Below, piece after piece: positions 60,081 through 62,000 of a stretch of 62,000 nt of DNA. Position numbers and translations under genes: made by a program. The notes below the pieces were generated by a model. That model did not search any database. It was not told the DNA's origin and saw nothing but the letters and a program-made list of their open reading frames with translations. Each line of letters opens with the position of its first letter. Position 1 is the stretch's first letter. This DNA comes from Phoronis australis (lineage: Eukaryota > Phoronida > Phoronidae), in the NCBI GenBank assembly GCA_002633005.1, contig NMRA01000057.1:979393-1041392 (forward strand), in the 5' to 3' direction.

Positions 60081-62000
60081 TGTTCTCATCTTATTCAAGG
60101 TTGCTCAATAAGCTCCAATGACCTAGCTAGCAGCATGGAATATTCTAGAGCAAGTGAGTGCGTACCACAAAACTTCGCTGTCACGTGAACACGTCACGAG
60201 AAATGTATATGTTAATCATCAGCTGGTTAGAAAATGAGATTCGCTCGCTGACGAAATTTGCTTATAGTCAGCTTGAGTTACGTTACTGAGCTGCAATCTT
60301 TTCAAGTTTGCACAGCAATGGTTACCAAAAGGGAAAGGTTTTCCAAGCTTTGAATTCAAGGTTGAAAAAGATGACTGGACGAACAAACTTATTCAGGTTT
60401 GTTTTGACATGAGGCCTGTTTTACTAACCCAGCAATGTTACATAAGGGCAAAAGAAGATTGGAACTTGGAGAACAACAATCAAGATTTTCAATCACCTTG
60501 CCTATTTGGAAAATCGTCAACCCGGACATATAAAACTGAGGAATGCAAGTGGTCATCAAAATTAATGATAATGAAGCAAAGATTTAGGATTCAAAGAACT
60601 GCTCTCAAATGACGACTTGTACAAGGTAGACCTACATCTGCCAATATACAGCAAGCAGAGCCCCAAAAAGTACCTGGAAAAGGACTGCGCTGAGTCTATG
60701 TGCAAGCCTTTTTGGCCGAATACATCAGCCACGCTGCTGCAGATGTGAACAGTGGCAGTTCAAAGGCTGGCAAAAGCACATGGAAAGGCATTTCTCAAAA
60801 TTAACGCCTAAATCCTAAACTATTTACATGGCAAGAGAATGTCAGACACTGTCGAAATATCTATAAGCCAATCTTTTCACGAACAGATAATCCCACACTC
60901 CAAATACCCATTTGTCAAAAACTGAGATTTGTTTAACTAGGAAAATAGCATTTCATATTACCCGTGTGGTAAGTTCATGCACGTCTACAAAGGAGTATCC
61001 AACATTCAACTAGTGTGGGGAGATGGCACCACGGTCTTTTTACAAGCAGACGACTATCGAATGCTTGTGGCTTTTCTACAGGACGGAAAAGCTACAGGGA
61101 ATGCTGTGGGCAACTCGGACATATTTTTACCTTTACCTCAACATGCAGAATATTTTTACTGGCATACATCTACAGCTAACAGCTTTAAAACCAAACACTA
61201 TGTACAACCCTGCATGCCTATGGTATGTCATAATGCAGATCACAGAACTCTCCGTAAGCCTGGGTTAATACATTCAACACACAAGATGGCCGCCGGTGCT
61301 GGCTGCTACCTACCTTCTCGCGATAAGTCACACCAATTGTGTAGTCCTTCAAATACAGTACACAGATGGGTTACACGTCTGAGTCGTCTCAATCTGAGTA
61401 TTTATACAGTCACGCGAGTAGACAAACAGTAGAATGAAATCGTTTTTAAGGACTTCTTGCATACAAAGCTGGTTAACAGACAGCGTGGCTGTGTTTTAAC
61501 CACATATCATAATAAACAGTTCTTAAATTTATCCAGCTAAATTTCAGGCAATGCATGTTATCTACTGCTATAACTTAGGGCATCCCAAGAACAGCAAGAT
61601 AGGAGTCAGGGCTAAAGAAACTTCGCCATAAAGTTCACAATATTTTGGTAGCCCATGACCACCAGCGATAAAAATTATTAGTAATAGATTTAAGTTCTTC
61701 TATATGATAAATAGTAAGTGATCGTACCATTTTTGTTTCTGAGATACAATGTCAAAACGAATCTAAAATGGCAATCCAATTCTCAGCTACAAGGTCCAGA
61801 TAGACATCACATTTGTTAGGGGTCCATTTGCATGTTACAGAACTTATCAAATGGAGCTGTGACAAAATCTTTCTAAGCCATAATAACAAAAAGTTAGGCA
61901 AAACTTTTAACACGCCATCATTTAATCATATTTTGCCAGCTTCAAAGTCTCAAGCCTGAAAATCTCACGGGGTCACACGCTATCTGCCGGACTGACATAC

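Larger units (their letters stand above)
58382..62000. other. Gene-free stretch at the right end
   Basis: No exon supported. It contains a hAT-like MITE at 59533-59783, an (AT)n run at 59843-59875 and a short tandem array at 59967-60080. It may be intron of the minus-strand gene. Confidence 0.45.

Noticed and set aside
61284-61432. Start of a plus-strand gene at AAGATGGCCGCC
   Set aside because: Good start context, but the frame ends after about 50 codons, shows no recognisable features and has no downstream exon in the window.

Overview
This is a stretch of animal nuclear genome. The genes are split by long introns with consensus GT/AG splice sites, most of the DNA is AT-rich non-coding sequence, and there are many transposon remnants, short inverted-repeat elements and minisatellites. 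There are no operons or ribosome-binding sites. The species cannot be fixed from sequence alone. A single viperin gene among compact inverted-repeat elements and a Helitron-like element suggests an invertebrate, probably marine (deuterostome or lophotrochozoan); that is inference.

Layout: (1) 1-5.0 kb, + strand: the 3' part of an unrecognised gene made of very short exons. All are phase 1 at both ends and encode Ser/Thr/Pro-rich peptide, and the last candidate exon looks like a GPI-anchor signal. (2) 5-13.7 kb: non-coding, with a 1.7 kb Helitron/Helentron-like element (11.1-12.8 kb) carrying about 433-bp tandem repeats. (3) 13.76-13.93 kb, - strand: one well-bounded exon encoding a Pro/Gln/His-rich peptide. 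(4) 14.7-16.5 kb: three copies of a repeat, two of them head to head. (5) 17.7-20.6 kb, - strand: a decayed non-LTR retrotransposon with reverse transcriptase, RNase H and a terminal zinc-finger-like motif. (6) 20.6-29.9 kb: little recognisable. (7) 29.9-45.6 kb, + strand: a complete six-exon viperin (RSAD2) gene predicted to give 343 aa. A 5'-truncated LINE and several inverted-repeat elements sit in its introns. (8) 46-58.4 kb, - strand: exons of an unrecognised protein with a repeated acidic EELPEEG...LLAKFK module. Its 3' half is present twice (48.75-53.06 and 53.83-58.03 kb) on either side of a 765-base run of N. This is best explained as two overlapping contigs or haplotypes that were not merged. 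(9) 58.4-62 kb: non-coding, with a hAT-like MITE and small tandem repeats.

The one gene with a well-defined function is viperin, a radical-SAM antiviral enzyme that makes ddhCTP from CTP. It converges tail to tail with the acidic-repeat gene. The most novel-looking items are the symmetric micro-exon gene at the left end, the tandem repeat carrying perfect DR1 nuclear-receptor motifs inside the Helitron-like element, and the unmerged overlap at the right end.
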